Source: Fischerella muscicola SAG 1427-1 = PCC 73103
GTDB lineage: Bacteria; Cyanobacteriota; Cyanobacteriia; Cyanobacteriales; Nostocaceae
Direction of reading: 5' to 3'
Assembly: GCF_000317245.1 (NCBI RefSeq)
Contig: NZ_AJLJ01000190.1
Span: 1-49,482, forward strand
Length of the DNA stretch: 49,482 nucleotides
The position numbers and the translations under genes are program-made. The notes below the pieces were generated by a model. The model was given only the letters and a program-made list of their open reading frames with translations, did not search any database and had not been told where the DNA came from. Position 1 is the first letter of the stretch. Every line of letters begins with the position of its first letter. Shown piece by piece: positions 1 to 10,967 of the stretch.

Positions 1-182
1 AAGGCGAACAAACTATTATCTTGCGACTACTACAAAGAAAGTTGGGAGAGTTGTCACCAGAAGCTCAACAGCGTATACAGTCTCTTTCTTTAAATAAATT
101 AGAAGCGCTTGGCGAAGCTATATTAGATTTTACTACGGTCGCAGATTTATGTAATTGGCTACAAGCAAATCAACCAGAATAA
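1..182 (+). CDS. C-terminal end of a DUF4351-containing protein (partial)
   Basis: The frame is open from the window edge to a TAA at 180-182 and gives about 59 residues. The pattern ILRLLQRKLGEL, then LEALGEAILDFTTVADLCNWL, matches the C-terminal DUF4351 region that in cyanobacteria usually follows an Rpn/PD-(D/E)XK nuclease-like domain (often annotated as a putative transposase or Rpn family protein). The start and any nuclease domain lie outside the window, so activity cannot be judged. It converges on the methyltransferase gene at 247-1080. The family call is from recognition of the motif only. Confidence 0.6.
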   Translation, partial: GEQTIILRLLQRKLGELSPEAQQRIQSLSLNKLEALGEAILDFTTVADLCNWLQANQPE

Positions 183-204
183 GGACAACGGAATAGGGAA
201 TTTG

Positions 205-229
205 TAATGAGGATTAAAATTCCTCATTA
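205..229. terminator. Hairpin between convergent genes
   Basis: Perfect 9-bp arms TAATGAGGA (205-213) and TCCTCATTA (221-229) are separated by a 7-nt AT loop. It lies between the stop of the DUF4351 frame and the stop of the opposing methyltransferase gene, so it probably works as a bidirectional terminator. Confidence 0.55.
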
Positions 230-246
230 AACGCTTTACTGCTTAC

Positions 247-1080
247 TTACTTGCAAATAACCATTGTTGCAGCAGGTAGTGGAACTAGTTTCCTACCGTC
301 CTTTTCATTTATATTAGACGCTAATAAATGTAACATTTCTTGCCGTTGTTCATCAGAAAGTTGGCTCGAATCTGCTTGACAAAAGAAATCCATAAGTGCT
401 TTCCCTGCTGACGAATTTTCTTCAAAGCAAAGTGTTACATCCATGTATTCTGGATACTTTACCACTTCATAGGACAATCCTAACTCGTCAACCATCGTCT
501 GCATTTTTTCCATTTGTAGCATATCTGTGAAGCCCTCTCCTGTGAGAGCAGCATATTTGAAGATGGTGTCAAAGATAATGGCGTCTCTAGTATCAAGAGT
601 GAGGATCAAAAAGCCATTTTCTTTCAGCATTTCCATTGCTTTTTGCACAAGCTGCTGCTCGTGACCTGGCATATGATACATCGAGTGGGTGTAGTGAATA
701 ATATCAAACTTTTCATCTGTCCAAAATTCTTCAATTTTTTCTGGATGAACTTTTAAATCAATATCAGCATATTTTGAAGGATTAATTTTTTGCTCATAAC
801 GCTGTCTATGTAAATGGTTTGGTTCAACAGCGACATAACGAAGCTTGAATTCTTTTGATATTTCTTGCTTGAGGGTAGATATTACCTGTACATCAAAATC
901 ACCTGGTCCAGCCCCTACACTTAACACAGCTACTTGTGGGGGCTGTGGCTTGAGGTGTTTTTGCATTAAATCAAGAGCAACTTGACGATTAACTTGCCAA
1001 TTTTTCAGAAAGACTTGGTAGCTTGCATCGTAAACTTCATACAACTTGATTTCAATTTCTGTAGGGGAAACCACAAGCAT
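247..1080 (-). CDS. Class I SAM-dependent methyltransferase, histamine N-methyltransferase-like
   Basis: The 277-residue protein carries a SAM-binding motif I at about 53-62 (LSVGAGPGDF), an acidic residue ending strand 2 (VEP, about 85-87) and a post-I region (FDIIHYTHSMYHM). The order of segments, including MLQ/MVDELGLSYE and a MDVTLCF...GKALMDFF stretch near the C-terminus, resembles animal histamine N-methyltransferase along its whole length. The bacterial substrate is unknown; a small amine is an inference. A good Shine-Dalgarno (AGGAG, about 1083-1087) sits only one base before the ATG but seven bases before an in-frame GTG at 1072-1074, so translation may start two codons later. No signal peptide or membrane segment is seen. 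Confidence 0.75.
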   Translation of the reverse strand: MLVVSPTEIEIKLYEVYDASYQVFLKNWQVNRQVALDLMQKHLKPQPPQVAVLSVGAGPGDFDVQVISTLKQEISKEFKLRYVAVEPNHLHRQRYEQKINPSKYADIDLKVHPEKIEEFWTDEKFDIIHYTHSMYHMPGHEQQLVQKAMEMLKENGFLILTLDTRDAIIFDTIFKYAALTGEGFTDMLQMEKMQTMVDELGLSYEVVKYPEYMDVTLCFEENSSAGKALMDFFCQADSSQLSDEQRQEMLHLLASNINEKDGRKLVPLPAATMVICK

Positions 1081-1146
1081 TCTCCTAATAAGTTATAGTC
1101 TACTATTACAGATACTTAAAAGCAATTTGATTAGTTGATGAATTTA

Positions 1147-1464
1147 CTAATATTTAATTAAATTTAAACCAATAACTCCCACAAAAATTAAGCTAATACA
1201 TAAAACTTTGGCTAGACTGATATGTTCCTGAAACAGGATAGCACCCAAGATTGATGTTCCGATAATTCCTATCCCAGACCAGACAGCATACCCAACACTA
1301 ACTTCAATTGTTTTAAGAGAGAATGCAAAAAAACTAAATGCTAAAGGATATCCAGTAACTGCACCTATTAAGTAAATTGGTTTTGAGAAGCCATTTGCCA
1401 ATTTTAGAGAAATAGTCCCAAAGATTTCACAAGCGATCGCCAAAAACAAAAAAACCCAAGCCAT
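1147..1464 (-). CDS. Small multidrug resistance (SMR/EmrE-type) efflux protein
   Basis: The 105-residue protein has four predicted transmembrane helices and the membrane-embedded glutamate of SMR transporters at residue 13 (IACEIFG), matching Glu14 of EmrE. The signature GYAVWSGIG lies in helix 3. SMR proteins exchange protons for cationic drugs or guanidinium across the inner membrane as antiparallel dimers. It lies on the same strand as the methyltransferase downstream, with a 66-nt gap. Whether it belongs to the QAC or guanidinium (Gdx) subtype is not settled; no second SMR gene is adjacent, so a homodimer is likely. Confidence 0.9.
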   Translation of the reverse strand: MAWVFLFLAIACEIFGTISLKLANGFSKPIYLIGAVTGYPLAFSFFAFSLKTIEVSVGYAVWSGIGIIGTSILGAILFQEHISLAKVLCISLIFVGVIGLNLIKY

Positions 1465-1546
1465 TAATTTATTCTCTAGTTCACAAATAATAATTTAACC
1501 TAAAACTAAATTGCTAGGAATGCGATCGCCTTGTCGAGATACAAGC

Positions 1547-2641
1547 CTATGTCACTTTAAAAGCACAAGCGATCGCTAATTCTGCATGTTGCTTGAGTGT
1601 GTCTTGATCTAGAGTTGAAACTGAGTATTGGGGAGTCGTGGCTACTAGGCTATCAATTCGCATTCTTGCTGCTTCGACTATGCGTTCATCCAGGCTAGCA
1701 TTGCTGAGAGAATCTACGAAATCTTGAGCGATCGCAAAGGTGCGTTCCACAGATGAAGAAGGTAGATTGCGCGAGACAATAAATAAATCACAGCCAGCAT
1801 TAAATGTCTGCGCCACAGTCCCAGTTTTAGCATACATATTCGAGACAGCTTTCATATCTAGGTCATCAGATACTATCACCCCTGCAAAATTAAGTTCTTC
1901 CCTAAGTATTCCTGTCAAGATTGTCTGCGAAAGTGTCGCGGGTACATCAGCATCTATCTGGGGAAATAAAATATGAGCAGTCATGATCATCGGCACTTGT
2001 TCGGCGATGAGTGCTTGAAAAGGTAGAAGTTCGCGATTTCGTAGTTCTTCTATTGTTAAATTCAGTACTGGTAACTCTAGATGGGAATCTGTGCTGGTAT
2101 CTCCATGTCCGGGAAAGTGTTTAGCACAACCAATAATTCCAGCCTCTCGCAATCCCAAAAAATATTCACGCGCACCAGCAGCAGCCGTCTCTGGAGTTAT
2201 ACCAAAAGCACGAGGCCCGATAATTGGATTATCAGGATTAGAGAAAATATCTGCTACAGGCGCCCAAGATACATTAATTCCTAGTGACTTCAGTTCTAAC
2301 CCTGCTGCTTTGGCAACTTCACGCGCACGAGACTGCAATAAAAAAGCATGGGGAAATCGAGTGATTGGTAAATATGGACGATGGACAGTACCACCTTCAT
2401 GATCAATAGTAATCAGCATCGAGTCACGTTCAGCATATTCCCGAATTTGATTAACTAGATCCTGATAGATTGGCAGCCATTCTTCATAGTGAACACCGTA
2501 ACGAAAGTTTTTGGCGAAAAAGATCATCCCCACTGGCTTGAGTTCACTCAGTATGCGTTTATCGTCATCGTTTAATTTAGTACCAGAAATACCGACGATT
2601 AAGTGATGTCCAAAACGATGCATATCTGGCGCTGCTGCCAT
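1547..2641 (-). CDS. nagZ: Glycoside hydrolase family 3, beta-N-acetylhexosaminidase (NagZ-like)
   Basis: The product is a single (beta/alpha)8 GH3 domain of 364 residues, the usual NagZ size. The NagZ signature KHFPGHGDTSTDSH spans about 174-187 and provides the mobile Asp-His acid/base pair; the nucleophile region VIVSDDLDM is at about 255-263. NagZ removes GlcNAc from muropeptides during peptidoglycan recycling. I chose the ATG at 2639-2641 because AAGGA precedes it by 7 nt. The frame is open 26 codons further upstream, but that extension (rich in Leu and Lys) lacks an RBS and is not typical of the family. No signal peptide is seen with this start, which fits a cytoplasmic recycling enzyme. 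Confidence 0.85.
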   Translation of the reverse strand: MAAAPDMHRFGHHLIVGISGTKLNDDDKRILSELKPVGMIFFAKNFRYGVHYEEWLPIYQDLVNQIREYAERDSMLITIDHEGGTVHRPYLPITRFPHAFLLQSRAREVAKAAGLELKSLGINVSWAPVADIFSNPDNPIIGPRAFGITPETAAAGAREYFLGLREAGIIGCAKHFPGHGDTSTDSHLELPVLNLTIEELRNRELLPFQALIAEQVPMIMTAHILFPQIDADVPATLSQTILTGILREELNFAGVIVSDDLDMKAVSNMYAKTGTVAQTFNAGCDLFIVSRNLPSSSVERTFAIAQDFVDSLSNASLDERIVEAARMRIDSLVATTPQYSVSTLDQDTLKQHAELAIACAFKVT

Positions 2642-2854
2642 TATGGATTCCTTCTTACTCAGATTTTTCAGGAGTTGCAACAACTTGAAATTAGAGCTAA
2701 GTTGAGCTTTTAGCTCCAATGGACTAAGAAAAAATTTTAACCGATTTTAACTCAGAAGAAACGGGGGAACATCACTAAGAATCTGAACTCGCTTCAGCAG
2801 GTTTGAACTCTGAGCCAAGACTTTAGTTCACAGCTTGCTAACTATTAACTTTGG

Positions 2855-4135
2855 TCAAAAATCCGTGACAATTGCCAGCTTTTTATCAGATTTCTGGTTT
2901 TTCCGACTCAGGTTCAGATTTTTGAGAGTTATTTTTGCTTGACTTGGTTGCATAATCACTGCTTCATAAGGTACAACTCCGGCTACTTCACTATTGATAC
3001 AACGAGCTGCTACTCGTGACAAATCCAGACTGCGAGGAGGAATATAAGGGCCGCGATCGTTGACTCGCACAATCACCGCTTTACCAGTTTGCAAGTTAGT
3101 CACTTTTAAGAAGGTATTAAAAGGCAAGGATTTGTGAGCAACGGTCAATTCATTTTGATTGAATATTTCACCATTTGCCGTTAAGCGACCATGAAAAAAT
3201 GGACCATACCAAGAAGCCAAGCCATACATCTTTTTCTGGGAAGGTTTTAAGCCATACATCTCTAATTGACCTTCCACAAGCGATAATGTCGGTGCGCTCA
3301 TCGCGATACGCAGGTTATTCGTCCATTCAATTGCTAATAATTCAGCGCTTCTGTTGGCTTTTTGGGTAATTTGTTTGTTAATGCCAAACAGATAGCGATT
3401 TCCTGACATTAATGCTGGGACACCATCAACTAATGCTGGTTGCAGTTGTGATGGATTTAGATTTGGCGACTGCAACAATCGCCATAAACGTTGTTGCATC
3501 AAAGTTGCTTGTAATCTATTAGGTAAATTTGCAATCAAGCGGTTATTCACCCAGACTTCGTAATTACTTTCGTCGCGATGCACAACAGCTACTGGGAAAG
3601 CTGATGAAAAACTAAAAACTGGCTCAAAAGCACTAGAAAAGCGGAAGAAATTATGCAGTGATTGTGCTAGGTGCAGCGTCCTCAAGGACGAACGCAAAAT
3701 CTTATCTACGAGAAAATCTGGTTGGGTAGAAGTTGCTTCTATAAATGTAGCGGCTGATAAATTATTGGCAGTTTTGACAGAAGGCTGTCGAATTTCAGTC
3801 AGTTGGAGGGAAGAGCAGAATTGATTTTTGCTGCTTTTAGTCTTTGCTTTCAAAGCATTGGATGGTTTATTTAGGATAGGTTTTGATGTTTTGTCTCCCC
3901 AATCTATTTTCAGAAAACGTGTAGGTAGTAGCGTCGTAGTCCAAAATTTTAGTGGTTGCTTTGGCTGTACAAAAAATGGATGAGGCTTACTAACCAATTT
4001 ACCTATATCGGCAGAAATTTTTGTCGAATCAACTTTTGATGCAATGCTTGGTGGCAAGCTTTGATTCAATGACAAAAATGAACCAATCCAGGATGTAACC
4101 CAAAGTAGTCCAAACAATATCATGGTTATTGTCAA
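2855..4135 (-). CDS. rlpA: RlpA-like protein with double-psi beta-barrel domain
   Basis: Of 426 residues, the last third holds the RlpA barrel: [19 protein letters not shown], then the [20 protein letters not shown] and LDLSRVAA segments, which carry the conserved His, Asp and Arg-Gly-Pro positions of RlpA lytic transglycosylases. The N-terminus ([19 protein letters not shown]) is a signal peptide or membrane anchor. The 270-residue middle is low in recognisable motifs and basic, possibly a cyanobacteria-specific linker. No SPOR domain is present. Known RlpA proteins bind or cleave denuded glycan at septa; a cell-wall role here is inference. ATG codons at 4135 and 4123 are both possible. Confidence 0.8.
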   Translation of the reverse strand: MTITMILFGLLWVTSWIGSFLSLNQSLPPSIASKVDSTKISADIGKLVSKPHPFFVQPKQPLKFWTTTLLPTRFLKIDWGDKTSKPILNKPSNALKAKTKSSKNQFCSSLQLTEIRQPSVKTANNLSAATFIEATSTQPDFLVDKILRSSLRTLHLAQSLHNFFRFSSAFEPVFSFSSAFPVAVVHRDESNYEVWVNNRLIANLPNRLQATLMQQRLWRLLQSPNLNPSQLQPALVDGVPALMSGNRYLFGINKQITQKANRSAELLAIEWTNNLRIAMSAPTLSLVEGQLEMYGLKPSQKKMYGLASWYGPFFHGRLTANGEIFNQNELTVAHKSLPFNTFLKVTNLQTGKAVIVRVNDRGPYIPPRSLDLSRVAARCINSEVAGVVPYEAVIMQPSQAKITLKNLNLSRKNQKSDKKLAIVTDF

Positions 4136-4458
4136 TGTTCAGAACATAGCACCTTCCTATAGGTGCAACTTTATTTATGTTTTCCCAAGTTTCTCAACAA
4201 CTATGTTGTGCATAAATTCTTTCCTTTTGAAAAGAATATGCATCGGTTTAGATACACACCAAATGAGCGATTACCAGCAGGGATCATCTTATACTGTTAA
4301 TGCTCAATACGCAAATCAAAGTTTCATAAAAGTTTTAGATATGAAATGTAAATGATACTGCTTTTTCAATTTAAATTTTTTATAAGAGATACAAATCAAG
4401 CCAAGTAAACATGCAAAAATCTGCTGATAACGAATAGTTTTATTAAGTATTGCAAAAA
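4136..4458. other. AT-rich spacer between divergent rlpA and phzF-like genes
   Basis: About 320 bases hold the two divergent 5' regions. A small hairpin, GCACCT (4149-4154) and AGGTGC (4161-4166) with a 6-nt loop, lies just upstream of rlpA. A 77-codon open frame crosses the region but begins inside rlpA and resembles nothing known, so I treat it as noise. Confidence 0.4.
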
Positions 4459-5346
4459 ATGAATAGTATTAAATTTTACATTATTGACGTGTTTGCTGAA
4501 GCAAAATATACTGGTAATCAACTAGCTGTTTTTACCAACGCTGCCAATCTATCTTCAGAGCAAATGCAGCTAATAGCTCAAGAAATTAACTATTCTGAAA
4601 CTACGTTTGTGACTTCAACCGAAACAGTATCTAAGGGCTACGACGTAAGAATATTTACACCAAAACAAGAACTGCCTTTCGCAGGTCATCCGACTTTAGG
4701 TACAGCTTATATCCTCCAAAAAGAGATTATTCAAAGCTCAGTTAAAAAAATTTTATTAAACTTAGAAGTTGGGCAAATACCAGTAACAATCGATGACACC
4801 AATGACTTTGATGAATATTTGTGGATGCAGCAGAAAGCGCCTACTTTTCATCAAATATTAGATAGCCAAACAATAGCTGAAGTTCTGAGAATACAGTCAC
4901 AAGAGATAGATTCTCGTTTTCCAATTCAAGCAGTTTCTACAGGAGTTCCCTTTATCATTGTTCCTCTGAAGACTCTGGAATCTGTCAAGCGAATTCAAGT
5001 CAATCAAGAGAAATATTTTGAACTGATTAACAGTATAGATGCGAAATGTATTCTTGTATTTTGCCCAGAAACATACAAACCAGAGAATGATCTAAATGTG
5101 CGCGTATTCTGTGATTATTTAGGCATACCAGAAGATCCTGCTACTGGTAGCGCCAACGGATGTTTGGCTGGTTATTTAGTTCAATATTCTTATTTCGGTA
5201 AAACAGAAATTAATCTACGAGTTGAGCAGGGATATGAAATTAACAGACCTTCTTTGATTTTGCTGCAAGCAGAGCAAAAAGGTAAAGTCATAGACGTAAA
5301 TGTAGGAGGAAAAGTAGTGATGGTAGCGAGGGGAGAGTTTGTGTGA
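4459..5346 (+). CDS. PhzF family isomerase-like protein
   Basis: This 295-residue protein has the full PhzF signature: an N-terminal DVFAE..YTGNQLAVF, the catalytic glutamate in NYSETTFV (Glu47), the LPFAGHPTLG loop at about 72-81 and its pseudo-repeat DPATGSANG in the second half. The fold is a two-domain diaminopimelate-epimerase-like barrel. True PhzF isomerises 2,3-dihydro-3-hydroxyanthranilate in phenazine synthesis, but no phz genes are nearby, so the substrate is unknown. The frame also opens at a TTG at 4450; I prefer the ATG at 4459 because family members start within a few residues of the KFY..DVF strand. No convincing RBS precedes either. Confidence 0.85.
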   Translation: MNSIKFYIIDVFAEAKYTGNQLAVFTNAANLSSEQMQLIAQEINYSETTFVTSTETVSKGYDVRIFTPKQELPFAGHPTLGTAYILQKEIIQSSVKKILLNLEVGQIPVTIDDTNDFDEYLWMQQKAPTFHQILDSQTIAEVLRIQSQEIDSRFPIQAVSTGVPFIIVPLKTLESVKRIQVNQEKYFELINSIDAKCILVFCPETYKPENDLNVRVFCDYLGIPEDPATGSANGCLAGYLVQYSYFGKTEINLRVEQGYEINRPSLILLQAEQKGKVIDVNVGGKVVMVARGEFV

Positions 5347-5402
5347 GGTGAAGAAGTGGGAGACAAAGGAAGGCAGACAAGGGAGAAAAAGGAAGAATAA
5401 AC

Positions 5403-5450
5403 ACCAATACCCAATGCCAAATGACAAATGACCAATGACAAAACACAAAT
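5403..5450. repeat. Short tandem heptamer-like repeats
   Basis: Degenerate 7-nt units such as CCAAATGA and CCAATGAC follow one another between phzF and crtP. This is the short tandemly repeated (STRR) class common between genes in heterocystous cyanobacteria. Confidence 0.6.
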
Positions 5451-5518
5451 GTAACGGTTTGCAAAGTATAATGAGTACGGCAAAACCCTTAAGAAATATT
5501 GAAGAGCAGTAAGGTTAA

Positions 5519-7874
<2,356 letters not shown>

Positions 7875-7876
7875 AG

Positions 7877-7961
7877 TTAGTCATTTGTCATTTGTCCTTT
7901 GTCATTTGTAACAAGTAGTAACTATGAATCAATGACCAATGACCAATGACTATTGACTTAC
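7877..7961. repeat. Heptamer repeats in opposed orientation
   Basis: Units of the form TCATTTG (7880-7908) are followed by units of the form ACCAATG on the same strand (about 7931-7950), so the two halves can pair. It lies just after crtB and before tRNA-Ser and could act as a weak terminator. Confidence 0.5.
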
Positions 7962-7998
7962 ATCTAAACATCTGCTAACATCTATATTCGATATACCT

Positions 7999-8090
7999 GG
8001 AGAGGTGGCTGAGTGGTCGAAAGCGGCAGATTGCTAATCTGTTGTACGGATCGAAAGGCCGTACCGAGGGTTCGAATCCCTCCCTCTCCG
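7999..8090 (+). tRNA. tRNA-Ser (anticodon GCT)
   Basis: The 92-nt gene has acceptor arms GGAGAGG/CCTCTCC with a G discriminator, a GGCTGAGTGG D arm, anticodon loop TTGCTAA and the long class II variable arm (TACGGATCGAAAGGCCGTA) expected for serine. The T arm is GAGGGTTCGAATCCCTC. The CCA end is not encoded. It reads AGC and AGU codons. Confidence 0.97.
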
Positions 8091-8095
8091 TTTCT

Positions 8096-8129
8096 AAAAT
8101 AGAGACGCGACCCGTCGCGTCTCTATTTT
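8096..8129 (+). terminator. Strong hairpin after tRNA-Ser
   Basis: Perfect 16-bp arms at 8096-8111 and 8114-8129, separated by CC, are followed by a T-rich tract (GTTTTCTT). It begins 6 nt after the tRNA and looks like a Rho-independent terminator. Its core AGAGACGCGA/TCGCGTCTCT is shared with palindromes at 29777-29798 and 48400-48419. Confidence 0.85.
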
Positions 8130-8302
8130 GTTTTCTTATTTATACTCTCGAAAAAACTAACTTCTTTTACTCCTGTTGGCAGATGCTATTATTTATCCTT
8201 TAGAGTGATGTGTGATTAAACTTATCTTGCAATTAGGAAGTTAATTTGCATCTGTAATAATGATAAGCTTCTGAGCCAAATAGGAGTGTAATCGTAAAGT
8301 AT

Positions 8303-9625
8303 ATGAAAAAAACTATTAATGCTTTTGCTTTAGCCATAATTACTTTCACAACAGGCGTTTTAGTTGCAGCTTGCGGTGATACTAACAGCCAATCTTCTAC
8401 TAATCCCCAGAATACCAGTGATAGTGGAGCTACTAGTACCCCAGTAGCTGCAACTACAGAAGGTTTAAAAATAGGTTCACTACTACCAACTACTGGTGAC
8501 TTAGCTGCGATCGGACAGCAGATGGTAGAGTCTGTTCCTCTACTCGTAAATACGGTCAATGCTTGTGGCGGCGTCAATGGACAACCTGTGACTGTAATTG
8601 CAGTGGATGATCAAACTGACCCCAAAGCAGGTGCTGCTGGTATGACAAAACTGGCGACCTTAGATAAAGTTTCTGGTGTAGTTGGTTCCTTTGCTAGTAG
8701 TGTTTCTAGTGCAGCTGTCTCTATTGCTGTACCGAATAAAGTTATGCTCATTTCTCCTGGTAGCACCAGCCCTGTATTTACCGAAAAAGCAACAAAAGGT
8801 GACTATAAAGGCTATTGGGCGCGTACTGCACCTCCAGATACTTACCAAGCTCAAGCTTTAGCCCAACTAGCTAATAAAAAAGGTTTTAAGAAAGTTTCCA
8901 CTGTCGTGATTAACAATGACTACGGTGTAGGCTTTGAAAAAGCATTTGTACAAGCATTTGAAAAATTAGGGGGAACCGTAGTTAACAAAAACAATCCCGT
9001 TCGCTATGACCCCAAAGCCACCACATTTGATACCGAAGCCCAAGCGGCTTTTGCTGGTAAGCCGGATGCAGTACTAGGCGTATTCTACGAAGAAACCGGA
9101 GCTCTATTTTTGAAATCCGCATACCAGCAGGGTGGTACTCAAGGTGTGCAGATCATGCTGACTGACGGTGTGAAGTCAGATACTTTTCCAGATAGAGTTG
9201 GTAAAACTCAAGATGGTAAATACATAGTTGCTGGAGCCATAGGTACAGTTCCTGGTTCCAATGGTAAAGGACTAGAAGCTTTTACCAAGCTTTGGCAAGA
9301 GAAAAGGAAATTCGCACCAGCACCATACACACCCCATGGTTGGGACGCAGCTGCTTTGTTAGTCTTATCTGCTCAAGCTGCGAAGGAAAATACAGGTGTT
9401 GGAATCGCCAGTAAAATCCGTGAAGTTGCTAATGCTCCTGGTGTGGAGGTTAGTGACGTATGCGAAGGTTTGAAATTACTCAAAGAAGGTAAAGATATAA
9501 ATTACCAAGGAGCTAGCGGTAACGTAGATATTGACCAAAATGGTGATGTGGTTGGTGTCTACGATGTTTGGACAGTAGGCGACGATGGCAAAATCAAGAC
9601 AATTGAGCAGGTTAGTCCGAAGTAG
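8303..9625 (+). CDS. natB: Amino-acid ABC transporter substrate-binding lipoprotein (NatB-like)
   Basis: The 440-residue protein starts with a lipoprotein signal (lipobox LVAAC, Cys24), followed by a Ser/Thr/Asn-rich linker and a periplasmic-binding-protein type I domain (GLKIGSLLPTTGDLAAIG onward, through VIAVDDQTDPKAGAAG and VVGSFASSVSSA). This is the Leu/Ile/Val-binding fold. In Nostoc/Anabaena the gene following crtP-crtB encodes NatB, the binding protein of the N-I neutral amino acid permease, and the same neighbourhood here supports that name. No permease or ATPase gene is adjacent, which also fits the scattered Nat genes. Ligand specificity cannot be read from sequence. Confidence 0.82.
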   Translation: MKKTINAFALAIITFTTGVLVAACGDTNSQSSTNPQNTSDSGATSTPVAATTEGLKIGSLLPTTGDLAAIGQQMVESVPLLVNTVNACGGVNGQPVTVIAVDDQTDPKAGAAGMTKLATLDKVSGVVGSFASSVSSAAVSIAVPNKVMLISPGSTSPVFTEKATKGDYKGYWARTAPPDTYQAQALAQLANKKGFKKVSTVVINNDYGVGFEKAFVQAFEKLGGTVVNKNNPVRYDPKATTFDTEAQAAFAGKPDAVLGVFYEETGALFLKSAYQQGGTQGVQIMLTDGVKSDTFPDRVGKTQDGKYIVAGAIGTVPGSNGKGLEAFTKLWQEKRKFAPAPYTPHGWDAAALLVLSAQAAKENTGVGIASKIREVANAPGVEVSDVCEGLKLLKEGKDINYQGASGNVDIDQNGDVVGVYDVWTVGDDGKIKTIEQVSPK

Positions 9626-9693
9626 AGAGTGGGGATCGGGGATTGGGGACAAGGAAAGGGAGACAAGGGGGACATGGGAGATGAAACAAACAA

Positions 9694-9722
9694 GGGGAAA
9701 TCACTTTCTATTGATTTTCCCC
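9694..9722. terminator. Bidirectional hairpin between natB and the barrel gene
   Basis: GGGGAAATCA (9694-9703) pairs with TGATTTTCCCC (9712-9722) apart from one bulged base, over an 8-nt loop. It lies in the 110-nt gap between two convergent genes. The rest of this gap is G-rich degenerate heptamer sequence. Confidence 0.5.
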
Positions 9723-9735
9723 GCTCCCCGATTTT

Positions 9736-10536
9736 CTATATACCGAAGTTGTAACCTACTCCAAGTGTTAAGCCTATATCAGTGTCATCAAAAAATGCTG
9801 CATTGATGGCGGCTGTTGCGGTAAAGCGATCGCTAAGTGGAAAATCTACACCACCAGATAAAAGAAAAGTAAACTCAGAATCATCGCCTGTTTTAATCGC
9901 TGCACCACCACCGACGTAAGGAGAAATTGGTACAGGTTCATTAAAAGTATCTCCTAACTGCTGGAGGGAAAAATCGTAGGTGATCGGAACTAAAATTGTG
10001 GTGTTGTCACCAAACACCGCTGAAGGTCTGACAGATAAAGTTCTTGAAAGACCAACTTTGCTAATGACCATAAAATTGCCATCACCTAAAGAGGACTCAC
10101 CACCATTCAAACCAATGTTTGCTGCTACACCGATATAACTAGATCCTCCACGAGTTGCTCGACCTGGAAGAATATCTGATTGTGCTACTTTAGGAGCAGG
10201 AGCAGACAATTGAGAAGTTGAATGTTGGTTTTGCTCTTGGTTTTGAGTTGTAAGTAGCGCAGATGATGTTGCTACTGTACCAGGAACGGGTGTAAATGTA
10301 GGACTATCTGTCTCTGGTGTAGCGATCGCCGTAAACTGTTCTTGAGTTTGGCTAGAATCGGATGCTACTACTGGATTTTCTGCTGCATCACTTGTTGCTG
10401 TAATTGCTTGTGTTTCAAGGCTAGTAGAGTCAGCCGTTTGAGCAACAGCAGGTAAACTACCAGCTAAAACCGCAACAGTTGCTACACTAACTAAACTGAC
10501 TACTCTTGGATTAAAAACAATCGTATTCACATTCAC
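9736..10536 (-). CDS. Probable outer-membrane beta-barrel protein
   Basis: The 266-residue protein has a Sec signal peptide ending near AVAQTADS (about residue 33), then a Ser/Thr/Gln-rich stretch to about 120. The last 140 residues alternate polar and hydrophobic positions in barrel-like strands (SYIGVAANIGL, FMVISKVGLSRTLSVRPSAVF, ISPYVGGGAAIK, ATAAINAAFF, GLTLGVGYNFGI). It ends on a hydrophobic residue after an aromatic strand, consistent with BAM insertion. It looks like an OmpA/OmpW-type small barrel with about eight strands, but no specific family was recognised. No DNA or ligand motif is visible. Confidence 0.6.
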   Translation of the reverse strand: MNVNTIVFNPRVVSLVSVATVAVLAGSLPAVAQTADSTSLETQAITATSDAAENPVVASDSSQTQEQFTAIATPETDSPTFTPVPGTVATSSALLTTQNQEQNQHSTSQLSAPAPKVAQSDILPGRATRGGSSYIGVAANIGLNGGESSLGDGNFMVISKVGLSRTLSVRPSAVFGDNTTILVPITYDFSLQQLGDTFNEPVPISPYVGGGAAIKTGDDSEFTFLLSGGVDFPLSDRFTATAAINAAFFDDTDIGLTLGVGYNFGI

Positions 10537-10967
10537 TCCTCAAACAATATTACTTTTATAGAAAATGGGTTTTGCCCATATTGAGCCAATTTTGGCGATA
10601 TTTACATTTAACATCAAAAAATTTATTTCTACATCTCTATTTTTAAGTTAGTACAAAGATTTAGATATTCACTATATATAGGGATAGATCCTCAATTCAA
10701 CGGATGATAAAAATTATTCAATCAACAAAAAACTAACTTCTAATAATTATTAGAGTTAGCTTTTGCCAACTTATTTAAGTATTCATTCAGTGTATTAAAA
10801 ATAAATATTTACTAATCGTTTATAAAAAAATAACTTGATAATTAATTATTGTGATAAACTCCAAAAGTATTTTTTGTAAAAACAATTTTGTTTTTTTAAG
10901 GGAGAATTGCTATCCTATTGATAGGAATACAATTTAATTATTATTAATTATCTTATAAAAGTAAAAT
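10537..10967. other. AT-rich intergenic region
   Basis: The region separates the 3' end of the hybrid kinase gene from the 5' end of the barrel gene, both on the minus strand. It holds a small hairpin TCCTAT-TG-ATAGGA at 10913-10926 that could end the kinase transcript, and an AT-only palindrome near 10878-10895. No gene is visible. Confidence 0.4.

Noticed and set aside
2091..2402. 103-codon plus-strand frame inside nagZ
   Set aside because: It is fully antisense to the conserved catalytic region of nagZ and resembles no protein family.
4122..4355. 77-codon open frame between rlpA and phzF
   Set aside because: It starts inside rlpA on the opposite strand, has no RBS and no recognisable pattern.
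4459..5346. Phenazine biosynthesis locus
   Set aside because: Only a PhzF-family gene is present; no phzB, phzD, phzE or phzG homologues are nearby, so phenazine synthesis is not supported.
8096..8129. Riboswitch or leader upstream of natB
   Set aside because: The structure is a simple perfect hairpin right after the tRNA with a T tract, 170 nt from natB, so a tRNA terminator explains it.
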